DNA of 49,214 nucleotides from a virus. The notes beneath the pieces were generated by a model, which saw nothing but the letters and a program-made list of their open reading frames with translations, was not told the DNA's origin and made no database searches. Positions 17,501 to 25,329 of the stretch are shown here, in pieces (within the stretch, counting starts at the first letter, position 1; each line of letters starts with the position of its first letter). The position numbers were made by a program, and so were the translations under genes. The stretch spans positions 1-49,214 of the IMG/VR virus record IMGVR_UViG_3300038457_000040. One strand, written 5' to 3'.

Positions 17501-17966
17501 CGCTCATTGTGGACCGGTTCACCCACTCCTCCAACTGGCCGTTCCCAATGCCGAGTTCGTGGAGTTGACCAGGGGCTATGAGACGAGAGCCGGTTACCCC
17601 GATCTGCTGGGCGAGTGGTGGGGGCGCGGAGAAGCCTTCGCGGTGGTCGAGCACGACGTCCTTCCTTGGCCCGGCGCACTAGAAGAGCTAGAGGCTTGCC
17701 CCGAGCCGTGGTGCGGCTTCTCCTACTACCGGAGTGCCACCGAGCGCTCAGTCAGCGGCGTCGTGACCCTCGGCTGCGTCCGTTTCGGTGAGGCCGTCCT
17801 GAAGCTGCCCAACCCGCTGGCCGAGGATGGTTGGCCATATAACACCTTCGACCGGGGCTGGGACTACTGCGACCAGCGGATCGACCGGGTGCTCAAGGCG
17901 GCCGGGTTCGTCTGGCACCGGCACTCCCCGATGGTCCTCCACGCTCACGGGCTGGAGGTCTGGTAG
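17478..17966 (+). CDS. Glycosyltransferase-like protein, copy A
   Basis: The product has 162 residues from ATG 17478. It is the only well-supported plus-strand gene inside the late arm. It is clearly paralogous to the protein at 19578-20201: both share 'VEHDV' (a DxD-like metal/donor site), 'PGALEELEACPE.WC', a Tyr pair and 'LGCVRF' further on. This suggests a short GT-A-type glycosyltransferase domain. Its start is back to back with the gene on the other strand, and its 3' end overlaps the epimerase gene by 22 bp. No good ribosome-binding site was seen, so expression is uncertain. Confidence 0.6.
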   Translation: MTPLKTLIAHCGPVHPLLQLAVPNAEFVELTRGYETRAGYPDLLGEWWGRGEAFAVVEHDVLPWPGALEELEACPEPWCGFSYYRSATERSVSGVVTLGCVRFGEAVLKLPNPLAEDGWPYNTFDRGWDYCDQRIDRVLKAAGFVWHRHSPMVLHAHGLEVW

Positions 17967-18856
17967 GCCAGCGCTCGCCTGATCCCCTCATAGAGCGGCA
18001 CCTTGGGCTGGTAGAAGGAGCGCATCTTGCCCGTCTCGGCCACCCGGTAGGCCACTCCCGTGGGCTTGTCGGTGCTGAAGGAGAGTGTCGGGTAGCAGTA
18101 GGAGCTCGCCCCGTCCTCGTGCAGCATCAGGTGAGCCAACTCGACGAAGGTGAACGGGTTGCCACTGCCCAAGTTGACCGGGCCTGGCACGTCGGCCTCG
18201 ATCGCGGCCATGACGGCACCCACGATGTCGTCAACGTGGATCCAGTCCCGCACCTGGGTCCCGTCGCCCCAGATCTCGAAGGGGTTGTCCCTCCGCTTGA
18301 CCCGCTCGATCAGCGAGGGGAACGGGTAGTCCAGAGATTGGTCCTCGCCGTACCCCGAGAAGGGCCGGAACACATGGACCCGTAACCCGGCCGCCTGCGC
18401 GTGGAGAGCCATCTCCTCCCCGGCGAACTTGGCGAAGCCGTAGGTGGCGTCGGGATCGCCGCCCCCCTCGCGGCCCATATCGCTCTCGGCGAGCTTCCGC
18501 TTCCAGATCGCCGCCTGGAGGTCCGTGCCGTACACCGCCGAGCTGCTGAAGTAGACGAAGTGCCTGGGCCTGGCCCGCAGAGCCCAGCGGAACGCAGAGG
18601 AGTCCAGGCTCAAGTTCTCGGTCAGCACGGCAGCGGCGTTGTTCTCGATCCCCATGCGGCCTCCGATCACCGCGGCACAGTGGACGACCAGGTCAAACTT
18701 GGGGTCGCCCTGGACGTGGCTGTCGAAGAAGTAACGGCAGTCCTGACCATCGGCCTCGGCAGTGTCGAGCGTCACCAGGCCATACCCGCGCGAGAGCAAC
18801 TCCGCTACAAAATGCCTTCCCACGAACCCGGCCGACCCGGTTACGAGCGCCCTCAC
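17945..18856 (-). CDS. NAD-dependent sugar epimerase/dehydratase (extended SDR)
   Basis: The product has 303 residues, a normal length for the family. It has the Rossmann motif 'VTGSAGFVGRHF' at residues ~5-16, a Ser-Ser-Ala-Val-Tyr-Gly strand near 105 and the catalytic 'YGFAK' (Y-x3-K) near 140. It also has 'RPFSGYGEDQS' and 'IHVDDIVGAVMAAIE' in the substrate half. Such enzymes make nucleotide sugars such as UDP-galactose, dTDP-4-keto-deoxyhexoses or GDP-fucose; the substrate cannot be told from sequence alone. It is coupled to the glycosyltransferase upstream by an ATGA overlap, so it likely supplies a donor sugar. Confidence 0.85.
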   Translation of the reverse strand: MRALVTGSAGFVGRHFVAELLSRGYGLVTLDTAEADGQDCRYFFDSHVQGDPKFDLVVHCAAVIGGRMGIENNAAAVLTENLSLDSSAFRWALRARPRHFVYFSSSAVYGTDLQAAIWKRKLAESDMGREGGGDPDATYGFAKFAGEEMALHAQAAGLRVHVFRPFSGYGEDQSLDYPFPSLIERVKRRDNPFEIWGDGTQVRDWIHVDDIVGAVMAAIEADVPGPVNLGSGNPFTFVELAHLMLHEDGASSYCYPTLSFSTDKPTGVAYRVAETGKMRSFYQPKVPLYEGIRRALAYQTSSP

Positions 18857-19581
18857 CGCCGGATCGCCCGGTCGTGGCCACGGGTCTCGATCGGCCCGAT
18901 CACGTCGGGGTAGTGACGCGCGAAGCAGTCCTTCCGCACCAGTGTCGGATAGCCGAGCGCCAGGGCGTCAGCGTACAGGCAGGGATCGTCTGTGCTCGCA
19001 GTGTCGAGATCGTAGCGCCACTTGACCCGCTTCAGGAGTTGTCTTTGAATCATCACGAACGCGGCCGTCGCCATGTGCTCCTCGACTGGGAACGGGAACG
19101 GCTCGTGGGTCGCCGGATGGTCGCGGACCTCCGAGCCGCGCAGGCCGTAGGTGCTCATCTGGCCCGGCACCGCGCCGCCCACCTCCCCGCCCACGATGGG
19201 CCAGTCGACTTCCAGCAGCTTCGGGATCGCATCACCCGGTGGCTGGCAGTCGGCCGCCATGAAGAGCATGTGGGACGCTCCGGCGTCGAGCGCGAACTGG
19301 CTGCAGAGGTTCTGCCCCATCGTGATCCGGCGCAGGCGGTTCTCCGTTTTGTACTCCGTAGCCCCGTCGTCGAAGCTGAAGCTCCACTGATCGCCACCGA
19401 GAGCGAGCAGCCGGTTCAGCAAGGGGACGAACGGCTCAACCCCCCTCCCGTCCAGCTCGAGCGCGGCGAAGAACTGCACGTCCGAGCAGGTTTGCATCTC
19501 CTCGGCTGAGTAGAGCCACGCCAGGTAGAAGTCAGGGTTGTCGCAGACGTACGGAGCCAAAGTCGTGCAGCAGCAGATCAC
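18853..19581 (-). CDS. GT-A-fold glycosyltransferase
   Basis: The product has 242 residues. The central 'NLCSQFALDAGASHMLFMAADCQPPGDAIPKLLE' type region places an Asp-containing DxD-like site after a helix that follows 'RRITMGQ', as in GT2-like enzymes. Later 'ATAAFVMIQRQLLKRV' and 'DDPCLYADALALGYPTLV' fit the acceptor half of that fold. It is flanked by ATGA overlaps on both sides, joining it in one unit with the epimerase and the second glycosyltransferase-like gene. Confidence 0.7.
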   Translation of the reverse strand: MICCCTTLAPYVCDNPDFYLAWLYSAEEMQTCSDVQFFAALELDGRGVEPFVPLLNRLLALGGDQWSFSFDDGATEYKTENRLRRITMGQNLCSQFALDAGASHMLFMAADCQPPGDAIPKLLEVDWPIVGGEVGGAVPGQMSTYGLRGSEVRDHPATHEPFPFPVEEHMATAAFVMIQRQLLKRVKWRYDLDTASTDDPCLYADALALGYPTLVRKDCFARHYPDVIGPIETRGHDRAIRR

Positions 19582-20201
19582 GCGGAGCGCCTCGCGAACT
19601 CACCGCAACAGGCGTGGCTGGGCTGAGGCAAGCCCTCATAGGTCCGATAGTGGCCGACCATCCCCTCGTGCTCGTGGAGCTTCACCCCGATCCGGGGCAG
19701 GATCGCGCTCAGGAGCGCGTCCATATTGCACCAGTGCCTCGGAGGGTGGTTCGGATCCGGAGGCACCGCCTCCGCAACGGTCTCCGGGTGCCTCCCCTTG
19801 CAGTAGCGCCTGTCGCCTCCCTGGCAGTGCCAGCAGGTACGGATCCGCACGTCGATGATGGCGCTGATCGCCACCTGCTCGATCGCGTCGGGGAACTCCT
19901 CCAGGAGACGGCCGCTGAACTTGACACATCCCAGCCCGTACCTCCGGTCGGTCAGGTACGGGATCGGCGCCGCGCACCAGTCCTCGGGGCAGTCGGCCAG
20001 CTCGGTCAGGGTGCCTGGGTTCACGATCACGTCGTGTTCAATTCCGATGAAGCCCTCTCCTTCATGCCAGAGGCGCTGATAGAGCCTGAAATACGCCTCG
20101 TCGTCGCCGCTGACGTCGATAGCCTCCCACTTCCAGCCGGTCGCGTCAAGGGCCTCGCGAACGCCCGGCTTGATCGAGGTGTGGGCCAGAACGATCCTCA
20201 A
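19578..20201 (-). CDS. Glycosyltransferase-like protein, copy B
   Basis: The product has 207 residues read from TTG 20201, which overlaps the upstream stop (TTGA) and lies after GAGG. It shares 'GIEHDVIVNPGTLTELADCPEDWC' style sequence and 'YGLGCVKFS' with copy A at 17478-17966. It has an extra C-terminal part rich in Cys and His ('CWHCQGGDRRYCKGRH', 'HACC') that could bind metal. The first 'IVLAHTSIKPGVREAL' strand-helix suits a GT-A fold. The donor and acceptor are unknown. Confidence 0.6.
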   Translation of the reverse strand: MRIVLAHTSIKPGVREALDATGWKWEAIDVSGDDEAYFRLYQRLWHEGEGFIGIEHDVIVNPGTLTELADCPEDWCAAPIPYLTDRRYGLGCVKFSGRLLEEFPDAIEQVAISAIIDVRIRTCWHCQGGDRRYCKGRHPETVAEAVPPDPNHPPRHWCNMDALLSAILPRIGVKLHEHEGMVGHYRTYEGLPQPSHACCGEFARRSA

Positions 20202-20479
20202 TCGGGATCGTCCTCGGCCTCGATCCCGCACTCCAGCTTTCGGCGCTGGCCGGGGCTGAGGTTGAGGTAGGGGATCTGACAGGCGAAGAGGCGCGAGATA
20301 GCCTCGAACCCGAGAGGGGTTCCGTTGGGAATCTGAATCCCCTCCCGCCGGAGCTGCCTGGCGACCTCAGCCGACGGACGCACCTCGCGTAGATTGGCGT
20401 CCTCAACCGCCCAGAGCAGGTCGTCGAGGTGACGGAGGCGCGCCTTGCGGTCGGTGGGCGAGAGGGCGAGAGCGGTCAC
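20198..20479 (-). CDS. Hypothetical protein
   Basis: The product has 93 residues, charged and helical, from GTG 20479 that overlaps the stop of the 57-residue gene. No family is recognised. A 'RPSAEVARQLRREGIQIPNGTPLG' segment is helix-like with alternating charge. It sits between the MuF-like head gene and the glycan island, so it may be a minor head or accessory gene. Confidence 0.5.
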   Translation of the reverse strand: MTALALSPTDRKARLRHLDDLLWAVEDANLREVRPSAEVARQLRREGIQIPNGTPLGFEAISRLFACQIPYLNLSPGQRRKLECGIEAEDDPD

Positions 20480-20649
20480 TTAGCCTCGGTCGAGCTGATG
20501 ATCCTGACGGTGCGGCAGGGGTAGGCTTGATCTTGACACTCGTGGCAGACGGTGATGACCTGGGGGAGCCACCGATCGCTATTCCAGGCGTAGTGAATGG
20601 CCTTGACCGCTTCTATCGCCGCCCGGTCCGTGGTGATCTCCGGGTCCAT
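20476..20649 (-). CDS. 57-residue CxxC protein
   Basis: The start ATG 20649 directly follows the TAG of the MuF-like gene and has a strong AAGGAG site upstream. The sequence ends with 'VCHECQDQAYPCRTVRI', which holds three Cys and a His in zinc-ribbon spacing. A helical 'AAIEAVKAIHYAWNSD' segment precedes it. The function is unknown. Confidence 0.6.
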   Translation of the reverse strand: MDPEITTDRAAIEAVKAIHYAWNSDRWLPQVITVCHECQDQAYPCRTVRIISSTEAK

Positions 20650-21372
20650 CTAGTCTCCTTTGATCGAACTGGTCGCTTGAGCCACCGAGATCGCGCCCGG
20701 GAAGGGCGGCCCCGCCCAGCACGCGCACTTCGCATGAGCGGTACCCGGATAGAATCCACGCGGGGGCTTCCTGATGTCGAAGTTGTGCGCGGAAGCAGCC
20801 AGGCACCAAGGCGTATGAGTGGCTGCCTCACCGCCCAGATACCAGCCCAGCAGAGGTCCCGAAGTGGCCGCAGCCCGGTCCACTCCCCTAGCCGCATGGG
20901 CCCTGTGTTGGATCGCCTCCATGTGCTGCTGGTGATACGTCCGCTCAGCCGAGATGGCTTGGTCGAAGTCCTCCCCCTTTGTCAGCGACTCCATCAGCCG
21001 CACGCACGCGTGGACGATATACGAAGCGCGGTACCCGAACTCCGCCTGACGGACGGCTCTGCTGGCGATGCCGATCGACTTCGGCATGGCACCGGGCGCC
21101 CGCCCGGACATGTCCACCACCCACCGAGCGACCGCGAGGAGGATTCCCCACTTCACCAGGCGAGCGACGAGGAGGGCCGAGATAGCCGCTGCGCCGTAGC
21201 TCGAAGCCAGTACGGCCGTGATGGAAGCGATGAGCGCGGCCCCGCCGGCGGCCAGGGCAGCTCCGGGAAGGACCGCCGCAACAGGCGCGACGGGCGCGAC
21301 GGGTGCGACCGCTTTGGGCGGCGGCCGCTTAGTCCCCTGCGGTTGGGTCTGGGGTTGGGAGGGGCTTGTCAT
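20650..21372 (-). CDS. MuF-like minor head protein
   Basis: The product has 240 residues from ATG 21372; 21420 is an alternative. The N-terminus is Pro/Ala-rich and is followed by a hydrophobic stretch (~25-85). The C-terminal half matches the head-morphogenesis (MuF) pattern: a long helix with 'ERTYHQQHMEAIQHRAHAA', then 'GPLLGWYLGGEAATHTPWCL', and 'FYPGTAHAKCACW' at the end. The gene follows the portal gene and overlaps its end, the normal place for MuF. The hydrophobic stretch is unusual and might belong to a fused accessory domain. Confidence 0.65.
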   Translation of the reverse strand: MTSPSQPQTQPQGTKRPPPKAVAPVAPVAPVAAVLPGAALAAGGAALIASITAVLASSYGAAAISALLVARLVKWGILLAVARWVVDMSGRAPGAMPKSIGIASRAVRQAEFGYRASYIVHACVRLMESLTKGEDFDQAISAERTYHQQHMEAIQHRAHAARGVDRAAATSGPLLGWYLGGEAATHTPWCLAASAHNFDIRKPPRGFYPGTAHAKCACWAGPPFPGAISVAQATSSIKGD

Positions 21373-22846
21373 TGGGGTGACGCTTCTTGAGGGCGTTGGC
21401 GAGAACGTCTGTCGTGGCATCGAGTTGGTTCGGGGGAGGGCCCGCGGGCTTCTGAGCGTAGGTCTTGTCGAGAACGGCGCGATGCTTCACGATGTCCGCT
21501 CTGAGCTCGTCCTCGTTGAGCCCGAACTGGGAGCCCGTGAGGTTGATGACCTGGTCGAGGAAGCTGGCAGGGAGGGGCGGGGGTTGTCCGGGAGATCCCG
21601 TCACTGCGGCAAGGGCAGTCACGATCTGGATCATCCCCTCGGTGATGTTCGCGGTCGGAGCCAGGGCGACGAACTTGAACCGGGGCACCTTCGTCTGGTG
21701 ACCGAAGTTCCACTTGACCATCGGAGCAATGATCTGCTGGGTGATGGCCTCACCAATCTCTCCCAGAACGGCCCACCTCGACTGGAGGTAGAAGTCGGTC
21801 TGGGAGAGAGACAGGGCATATGAGCCTCCTCCGCCACGGACGCCTGATGCAGTCGCAAGCGCGAGGAAGTTGGCCAGCACCGAGGCGTAAATCTCCTCGT
21901 CGCAGTAGGCGATGGCCTGCGCGAAGACCGCACCTGCGTCAAAGTTGGGGCTGAACGCGGCGAGGGTCTGGCCCTGAGTCAGGCCTATGGCATCGCCACC
22001 CCGAAGTGAAGCGGCTTTGGTGGCGAGGTCGGCGGCCTCCTGCTGGTCACCCGAGGGAACGGTCCCCACCGCCTTGGGGGTGACCTGATTCTCCATGTAT
22101 GCGTTCCACAGGAAGCGGAGCTTCTGCTTGGTCGCGAACTCCCTGTGGCATACGTCCATCTCGGACGTCCCTTGGATCGGGTCCCGGTGGGTCCCGTGGA
22201 GGTAGGTGAACGCCTTGGCGGCGGGTATGTAGATCTTCTCGAAGCTGGCGATGTCGACCCAGGTCCACTGCAGGAAGCCCCGGAGCTCGGCGGTGGTCGC
22301 GAGGCGCGCGAGGTAACACGTGGTCGGGGGCCGGTAGGCGATCTTGTCGTAGATCACCAGGCCGTCGTCGTTCAATCGGAACACTTTCTCGAAGCACGAG
22401 GCTCGGTAGAGGCAGGCCATCGCCGCCGAGGCGATCACCTGGGTCAGGGTGGTCGACATCCCGCCCTGATCGGGGGTCGCGGTCAGCAGCTCATGGGTGT
22501 AGTCGACGACTTCCTTGCTGGCGCCGTTGGCCTCGATGACCCACTTGGCGCCCCGGATGGGGAGGGTGAGCACCTGCTCGACCGCCCTGATCTTGCCATC
22601 GGTCTTGAGCATGGCCTCGATCTCGAAGTCCTCGACCGGGCCCTGCAAAAATATCAAGCCCTGCTCGTACCAGGAGAAGAGCCGGGTCGAGGGCCAGATC
22701 GAGCCTCGCTCGCCCTCCAACTTGGGCGGCACGCGCCGGTCCCTATCGGGGGTCTGGGGCGGGTTGGCCTCTTGGACGTAGCCGGTGCGGGGGTCGTTGG
22801 CGTCGTAGCTCTTCGGGGCGGGCGAGATGATGCTGGTGCGGGGCAT
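21329..22846 (-). CDS. Portal protein
   Basis: The product has 505 residues, a normal size for portals. The pattern 'AMLKTDGKIRAVEQVLTLPIRGAKWVIE' and later 'LSLSQTDFYLQSRWAVLGEIGEAITQQIIAPMVKWNFG' fits Mu gp29/DUF935-like portals. The portal forms the 12-subunit ring at the capsid vertex through which DNA is packaged by the terminase. The C-terminal end is Pro-rich. It overlaps the upstream small gene by ATGA. Confidence 0.85.
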   Translation of the reverse strand: MPRTSIISPAPKSYDANDPRTGYVQEANPPQTPDRDRRVPPKLEGERGSIWPSTRLFSWYEQGLIFLQGPVEDFEIEAMLKTDGKIRAVEQVLTLPIRGAKWVIEANGASKEVVDYTHELLTATPDQGGMSTTLTQVIASAAMACLYRASCFEKVFRLNDDGLVIYDKIAYRPPTTCYLARLATTAELRGFLQWTWVDIASFEKIYIPAAKAFTYLHGTHRDPIQGTSEMDVCHREFATKQKLRFLWNAYMENQVTPKAVGTVPSGDQQEAADLATKAASLRGGDAIGLTQGQTLAAFSPNFDAGAVFAQAIAYCDEEIYASVLANFLALATASGVRGGGGSYALSLSQTDFYLQSRWAVLGEIGEAITQQIIAPMVKWNFGHQTKVPRFKFVALAPTANITEGMIQIVTALAAVTGSPGQPPPLPASFLDQVINLTGSQFGLNEDELRADIVKHRAVLDKTYAQKPAGPPPNQLDATTDVLANALKKRHPNDKPLPTPDPTAGD

Positions 22847-23076
22847 CAGCCGTCATCCACGTCGAAGTGTAAGTGCTCTTCCCGCTTCATAATCCGCCAT
22901 TGGCCCGATGGTAGCTTCGGATCAACCCCGATCGGGATTCCCCACAGTTCGCCGATGTAGGTGACGTCGAAGCGGGGGTCTTCGCACATCGGCAAAATCG
23001 GGGTGGTGATGAAGGCTGGCGGCGCCCAGAAGCCGTATCTGAGCCGGAACCAGAGCTTCCACAGCCGGTAGCGCAT
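22846..23076 (-). CDS. Hypothetical protein
   Basis: The product has 76 residues, rich in aromatics and Arg at the N-terminus ('MRYRLWKLWFRLRYGFW') and acidic at the end ('HFDVDDG'). ATGA overlaps tie it to the genes on both sides. No family is recognised. The amphipathic N-terminus may associate with a membrane or protein surface. Confidence 0.55.
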   Translation of the reverse strand: MRYRLWKLWFRLRYGFWAPPAFITTPILPMCEDPRFDVTYIGELWGIPIGVDPKLPSGQWRIMKREEHLHFDVDDG

Positions 23077-23261
23077 CAGTCGGCCTCCTCCAGCGCCTTC
23101 ACCTGTCGCATCACGGCTCCGTATGCTCTCGCCTCGGCGGGAGTCATCGCGGTCGCGGTCTCAAGGCTCATGACGGCGTAGAGGCGACCCAGCGCCGCGA
23201 GCAGCTTCATGACTGGCTCCAGCTCGGTCACCTTGACTTCAACGGGAACTGTCTGGGGCAT
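23076..23261 (-). CDS. Hypothetical helical protein
   Basis: The product has 61 residues, mostly one or two helices ('VMKLLAALGRLYAVMSLE', 'AYGAVMRQVKALEEAD'). The start ATG 23261 follows a GAGG site. No family is recognised. It lies at the head of the portal gene block, after a hairpin in the gap upstream. Confidence 0.55.
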   Translation of the reverse strand: MPQTVPVEVKVTELEPVMKLLAALGRLYAVMSLETATAMTPAEARAYGAVMRQVKALEEAD

Positions 23262-23316
23262 CAGGAGACCTCTACCACGCGGAGATCATCGCACAGAGAT
23301 TACCCCAGAGGGTCGT

Positions 23317-23340
23317 GGGCGGAGGCCGACGCCCCCGCCC
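23317..23340 (-). terminator. GC-rich hairpin after the 243-residue gene
   Basis: The arms GGGCGGAGGC and GCCCCCGCCC pair over ten positions with one mismatch around a CGAC loop. It lies in the ~105-bp gap between two late genes. No T run follows on the minus strand, so it may only attenuate transcription, or may protect an mRNA 3' end. Confidence 0.4.
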
Positions 23341-23365
23341 ATCTTGGCCAGGTCGCCCCGCTCCT

Positions 23366-24097
23366 CTAGACGACGGCCTCAAACGTGAGCAACTCGCATC
23401 GGCCATCGCCCCGCGCCCGGTCGGCACCTACACCGCCGCGCTCAACGTACTCCCAGAGTTCCCCCCACAGCTTGGGCGGGATGCACTGATCGCCGTTGAG
23501 CACATCGATGGTGGCCGAGACAGTCACGTCCTCAACCAGATCGACGACCGAGATGGCCGATGCTGGTCCCTGGGGAGTCTTGACGTGCTTGATGCGCTGC
23601 TCCCCGGCGATGTCAGGTGTTTTGCGGCCCAAGGGGATGTATTGGTCTCTGACCTCCACTCGCTCTACCAGGTAGGCGGCGAGACCTTTCCGGCTCTCCT
23701 TCTTCCCCTCGGCGTCCTTCGGAATTCCCGGCCACTCCTTCGTGCCGGGGTAGCAGACGGCGGCGGCCTCTCGGATCGCGGCCTTGAGGCAGCGGCCCTC
23801 CCAGACCAGTTCGCCGTCGCGGACCTTGAAGCCATTGCCCTTCATGGTCACGAGGAGAGCGTCGACCACGGCATCGGGATCAGGATATTGCCCTGGCTCC
23901 AGCTTCATCGCCAGGATGGTTTCCTCAGCGATCTTCTGGATCTCAACGTCGTCGGCTGCGATCCTAGCCTTCAACCACTTCCGAATGGTGTCCGGGTCTT
24001 TCGGGATTCCTCCCACCAGGGACGATATGTGGATTTTGACGTGGTAAGACTTCCATTTGCTGGTCCCGTTCAGCCCAAATACTTCTCTCGCGGTCAT
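23366..24097 (-). CDS. Conserved phage protein with Gly/Arg loop, function unknown
   Basis: The product has 243 residues from ATG 24097 (ATGA overlap with the ParB-like gene). The middle has 'WEGRCLKAAIREAAAVCYPG', seen in a family of phage proteins. The end has 'EYVERGGVGADRARGDGRCE', a Gly/Arg loop that recalls the loop of RAMP-type RNA-binding folds. The resemblance is weak and seen by eye only. It begins after a likely ferredoxin-like strand ('KSYHVKIHISSLVGG'). The link with ParB-like and terminase genes suggests a role in DNA handling. Confidence 0.6.
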   Translation of the reverse strand: MTAREVFGLNGTSKWKSYHVKIHISSLVGGIPKDPDTIRKWLKARIAADDVEIQKIAEETILAMKLEPGQYPDPDAVVDALLVTMKGNGFKVRDGELVWEGRCLKAAIREAAAVCYPGTKEWPGIPKDAEGKKESRKGLAAYLVERVEVRDQYIPLGRKTPDIAGEQRIKHVKTPQGPASAISVVDLVEDVTVSATIDVLNGDQCIPPKLWGELWEYVERGGVGADRARGDGRCELLTFEAVV

Positions 24098-24807
24098 GCG
24101 GTTTCCTCCACAACGGGGTGAGCCTCGACCCACTCGGTCAGTCGAGGGGCTAAGTACGCGGCCCGCTCTCGGAGCCGCTCGTTTGTCGGGTCTAGCGAGT
24201 CGGCACCGATATGCCAAATGAGCTGGTCGACGTGATAGACCTGCCCCATCCCGTCGACGTGGTCGTTTGCCGCGACCTGTCTGTCGTTCAGTTCGGCATC
24301 CGCACTCCACAAGTGCCGAAGGGATCGCTTGAGATCGGCTCGACCGTCCTGCATCGTCTTGACGGTCCGCTCCTTGCGGTAGGCCGTCCAGGTCGGTGAG
24401 GTCCAGCTGATCCAGGTTGCGAACGCGTCCTCGCCTATCCCAAGCCCCTCGGCGATGTTGGCCGAGTGGAGCAGATCCCATCGCGTGAGGTCGTCGCCGC
24501 GACCCACGTTGAGTGTGACCGCATCCCTGAACAGCTCGGCCTCGGAGACGTAGGGTCTAAGTTCGACCCTGACCTCGCAGTCGGGGCCATCGTCGGCAGC
24601 GTAGACGTGGTAACGGCCAAAGCCGTCCACCACCCGCTTGCTGGCCTTGTCGGCGATGATCGGCGGCAGTTCAACCGCCGCCCGCTTGGCCTCGCGGATC
24701 GAGGCCATTGATCTGGTGCTCAGTTCGTGTCGCGGATAGACGCTCCAGTCCAGAACTAGGGACGAGAGCGGCATGGTCTTGATCTCGGTCTTAATCGCAG
24801 TGGGCAT
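24094..24807 (-). CDS. ParB/sulfiredoxin-like domain protein
   Basis: The product has 237 residues from ATG 24807, with a clear GGGAG site. The N-terminal part has the ParB pattern: 'MPLSSLVLD....YPRHELSTRSMASIREAK', then 'PPIIADKASKRVVDGFGRYHVYAA', in which the 'VDGFGRY' block is the ParB 'GhHR' region. A helical C-terminal part carries several Trp and His. Such proteins can cut or bind DNA or hydrolyse CTP. It lies downstream of the large terminase gene, with a long repeat array between them. Confidence 0.7.
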   Translation of the reverse strand: MPTAIKTEIKTMPLSSLVLDWSVYPRHELSTRSMASIREAKRAAVELPPIIADKASKRVVDGFGRYHVYAADDGPDCEVRVELRPYVSEAELFRDAVTLNVGRGDDLTRWDLLHSANIAEGLGIGEDAFATWISWTSPTWTAYRKERTVKTMQDGRADLKRSLRHLWSADAELNDRQVAANDHVDGMGQVYHVDQLIWHIGADSLDPTNERLRERAAYLAPRLTEWVEAHPVVEETA

Positions 24808-24840
24808 ATCTGACTCCCTCAAATCGTGTTGGTCGGGTAA

Positions 24841-25270
24841 GTCGCAGCGGAATGTCGAGGAGCGACGCGGCTGGGCGAGAGCAGGCTGGTCGTAGTGGTC
24901 GGGGCAGCAGGGGCGGGGCCGGTGCTAGGCGTGGCGTGTCGTAGGGGCGAGGAGTGATGTGTAGTGGACAGATCTGACACGTCGTACTGGCTCGTAAAGG
25001 CGCGGGCCAGCGGGGCGCGGCTTGGCAAGAACTGACAAGTCGCAGGGGCTTGATCTGGCCTGGATCGAAGTGGCGAGAGAAGGCGAGTCGCTAAGGGAAG
25101 GCACGGCCGGATAAGGGCGCGGCTTGGCACGGATAGTCGCGGTGGCGTGGCTGGGCGAGGTGCGTCTGGGCGCGTCGTATTGGTCCGGAGAGGAGCGGGC
25201 GGGCGGGCGCTGGAAGTGGTCCGGCTCGGCTGGGTCCGTCGTACTGGCTCGGCTTGGCTAGTCGCGGTGA
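24841..25270. repeat. Degenerate ~48-bp direct repeat array
   Basis: The 523-bp space between the terminase and ParB-like genes holds ten copies of an anchor GTCG(T/C)A..GG, beginning at 24841, 24889, 24938, 24981, 25039, 25087, 25136, 25174, 25238 and 25261. Five of the nine spacings are 43-49 bp, two are longer (58, 64) and two shorter (38, 23). Longer words recur: GTCGTACTGGCTCG (24981, 25238), GGGCGCGGCTTGGCA (25013, 25115) and GGCTGGGCGAG (24869, 25149). Frames here give only low-complexity translations, so it is probably a non-coding site such as an origin, packaging or binding region. Proposed role is inference. Confidence 0.65.
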
Positions 25271-25329
25271 ACATAGAAGGAAAGGTACGCCTACTGTTCC
25301 CCCTCTGTCAAGACCCCCTACGGCAAGCC

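Noticed and set aside
23262-23365. tRNA gene in the gap before the 61-residue gene
   Set aside because: The GC-rich hairpin does not form a cloverleaf, and no TTCGA-type T-loop in proper position was seen.
24841-25270. CRISPR array
   Set aside because: The repeats are too degenerate and lack constant repeat units separated by unique spacers; no cas genes are present.
24819-25274. A 151-codon minus-strand frame over the repeat array
   Set aside because: The translation is low-complexity Pro/Thr/Arg/Ser from degenerate DNA repeats, with no fold-like pattern or good ribosome-binding site.
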